This document shows positions 4,961 to 5,113 of a stretch of DNA of 5,113 nucleotides, in pieces. Where the stretch lies: the NCBI GenBank assembly GCA_030042885.1, contig JASHYW010000743.1, positions 1 through 5,113 of the forward strand. Direction: 5' to 3'. The stretch is from Streptosporangiaceae bacterium. Lineage in GTDB: Bacteria > Actinomycetota > Actinomycetes > Streptosporangiales > Streptosporangiaceae. A program made the position numbers and the translations under genes. The notes below the pieces were generated by a model. It searched no databases. It was given only the letters and a program-made list of their open reading frames with translations, and was not told the DNA's origin. The first letter of the stretch is position 1, and each line of letters begins with the position of its first letter.

Positions 4961-5005
4961 TGGAGCCCCGTTACGGAATCGAACCGTAGACCTTCTCCTT
5001 ACCAT
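4961..5005 (-). other. 3' fragment of a tRNA-Thr(GGT) gene, candidate attachment site of an integrated element
   Basis: Read on the minus strand, this is a textbook 3' half tRNA. The loop ATGGTAA (5005-4999) has T33 and anticodon GGT. It is followed by the 3' anticodon stem GGAGA, variable loop AGGTC, T-stem TACGG, loop TTCGATT, T-stem CCGTA, 3' acceptor strand ACGGGGC, discriminator T and encoded CCA (4963-4961). The 5' half is absent: TGGTT before the loop cannot pair with GGAGA, no D-arm is seen, and no GCCCCGT acceptor strand precedes it on this strand. Similarity stopping inside the anticodon loop is typical of the identity segment left by tyrosine-recombinase elements that insert in tRNA genes. 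By that model the element lies on the 5' side of the fragment (right, above 5005), with the intact tRNA at its far end, and the genes at left are chromosomal. Confidence 0.75.
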
Positions 5006-5019
5006 AACCACGGCCCCGT

Positions 5020-5078
5020 GCACTGACCGCACTGGCAGCACCGATCGCACGGGTTATCGCACTGACAGCACTGGCCGC
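5020..5078. repeat. Pair of 20-bp direct repeats beside the tRNA fragment
   Basis: GCACTGACCGCACTGGCAGC (5020-5039) and GCACTGACAGCACTGGCCGC (5059-5078) match at 18 of 20 bases and start 39 bp apart. Each contains GCACTG twice, 9 bp apart (5020, 5029, 5059, 5068). They begin 15 bp beyond the tRNA identity segment, on the presumed element side, where integrase arm-binding sites can occur. The 39-bp spacing is also a multiple of three, so a repeat inside a gene entering from the right is possible. Confidence 0.7.
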
Positions 5079-5113
5079 GCTGGGATGACCCGGTACGCCG
5101 TGCCACGAGCCGT

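Noticed and set aside
4720..4989. Plus-strand open frame of 89 codons
   Set aside because: It runs through tandem repeats, hairpins and into the tRNA fragment, with no ribosome binding site and no recognisable sequence.
5020..5078. CRISPR array
   Set aside because: There are only two imperfect repeats with a 19-bp gap and internal hexamer repetition; this does not fit a repeat-spacer array.
4961..5080. Complete tRNA gene
   Set aside because: No D-arm and no 5' acceptor strand matching ACGGGGC were found upstream on the minus strand, and the 5' anticodon stem does not pair.
4971..5111. Minus-strand open frame of 46 codons entering from the right edge and ending inside the tRNA fragment
   Set aside because: Third positions are only moderately GC-rich and the Ala/Ser repeats come from the direct repeats; it could be the end of an element gene but the window is too short to support it.

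Overview
The window is GC-rich throughout, with strongly GC-biased third codon positions, GTG starts and short or overlapping gene junctions. The protein families (a PptT-type phosphopantetheinyl transferase, XRE-cupin regulator, DUF1348 and LOR proteins) point to a high-GC actinomycete. Genus cannot be fixed from the sequence.

Layout: (1) 1-834, minus strand: most of a flavoprotein of the CoA-disulfide reductase/NADH oxidase (single-cysteine) family, cut by the window edge. (2) 835-955: a divergent promoter region with an imperfect inverted repeat, two overlapping -10-like hexamers and a possible 16-codon leader ORF. (3) 956-2247, plus strand: an XRE-cupin regulator joined by a 4-nt GTGA overlap to a 4'-phosphopantetheinyl transferase. 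(4) 2248-2711, minus strand: a DUF1348 (SnoaL/NTF2-like) gene with a one-base frameshift; its stop codon directly abuts the transferase stop, under a hairpin. (5) about 2688-4396, plus strand: a small unrecognised protein with no proper start, an ACMSD-type amidohydrolase with a good ribosome binding site, and a LOR (LURP-one-related/tubby-like) protein that looks frameshifted at both ends. (6) 4397-4960: no convincing gene; hairpins and a 14-bp tandem repeat. (7) 4961-5005: the 3' part of a tRNA-Thr(GGT) gene on the minus strand, broken off in the anticodon loop, as expected for one attachment site of an integrated element. (8) 5006-5113: direct repeats just beyond that site.

How they may work together (inference): the flavoprotein and the regulator-transferase pair share a divergent control region, so they may form one regulon. 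Both enzyme families handle CoA or its pantetheine arm: CoA-disulfide reductases reduce CoA disulfide, and the transferase consumes CoA to activate carrier proteins. The flavoprotein departs from its family in the NAD(P)H-binding glycine motif, which makes it the most unusual gene here. The right half looks eroded or badly sequenced, with three apparent single-base indels and one pair of genes with overlapping 5' ends. It ends at a tRNA fragment whose orientation puts the integrated element to the right of the window and these genes on the chromosomal side.
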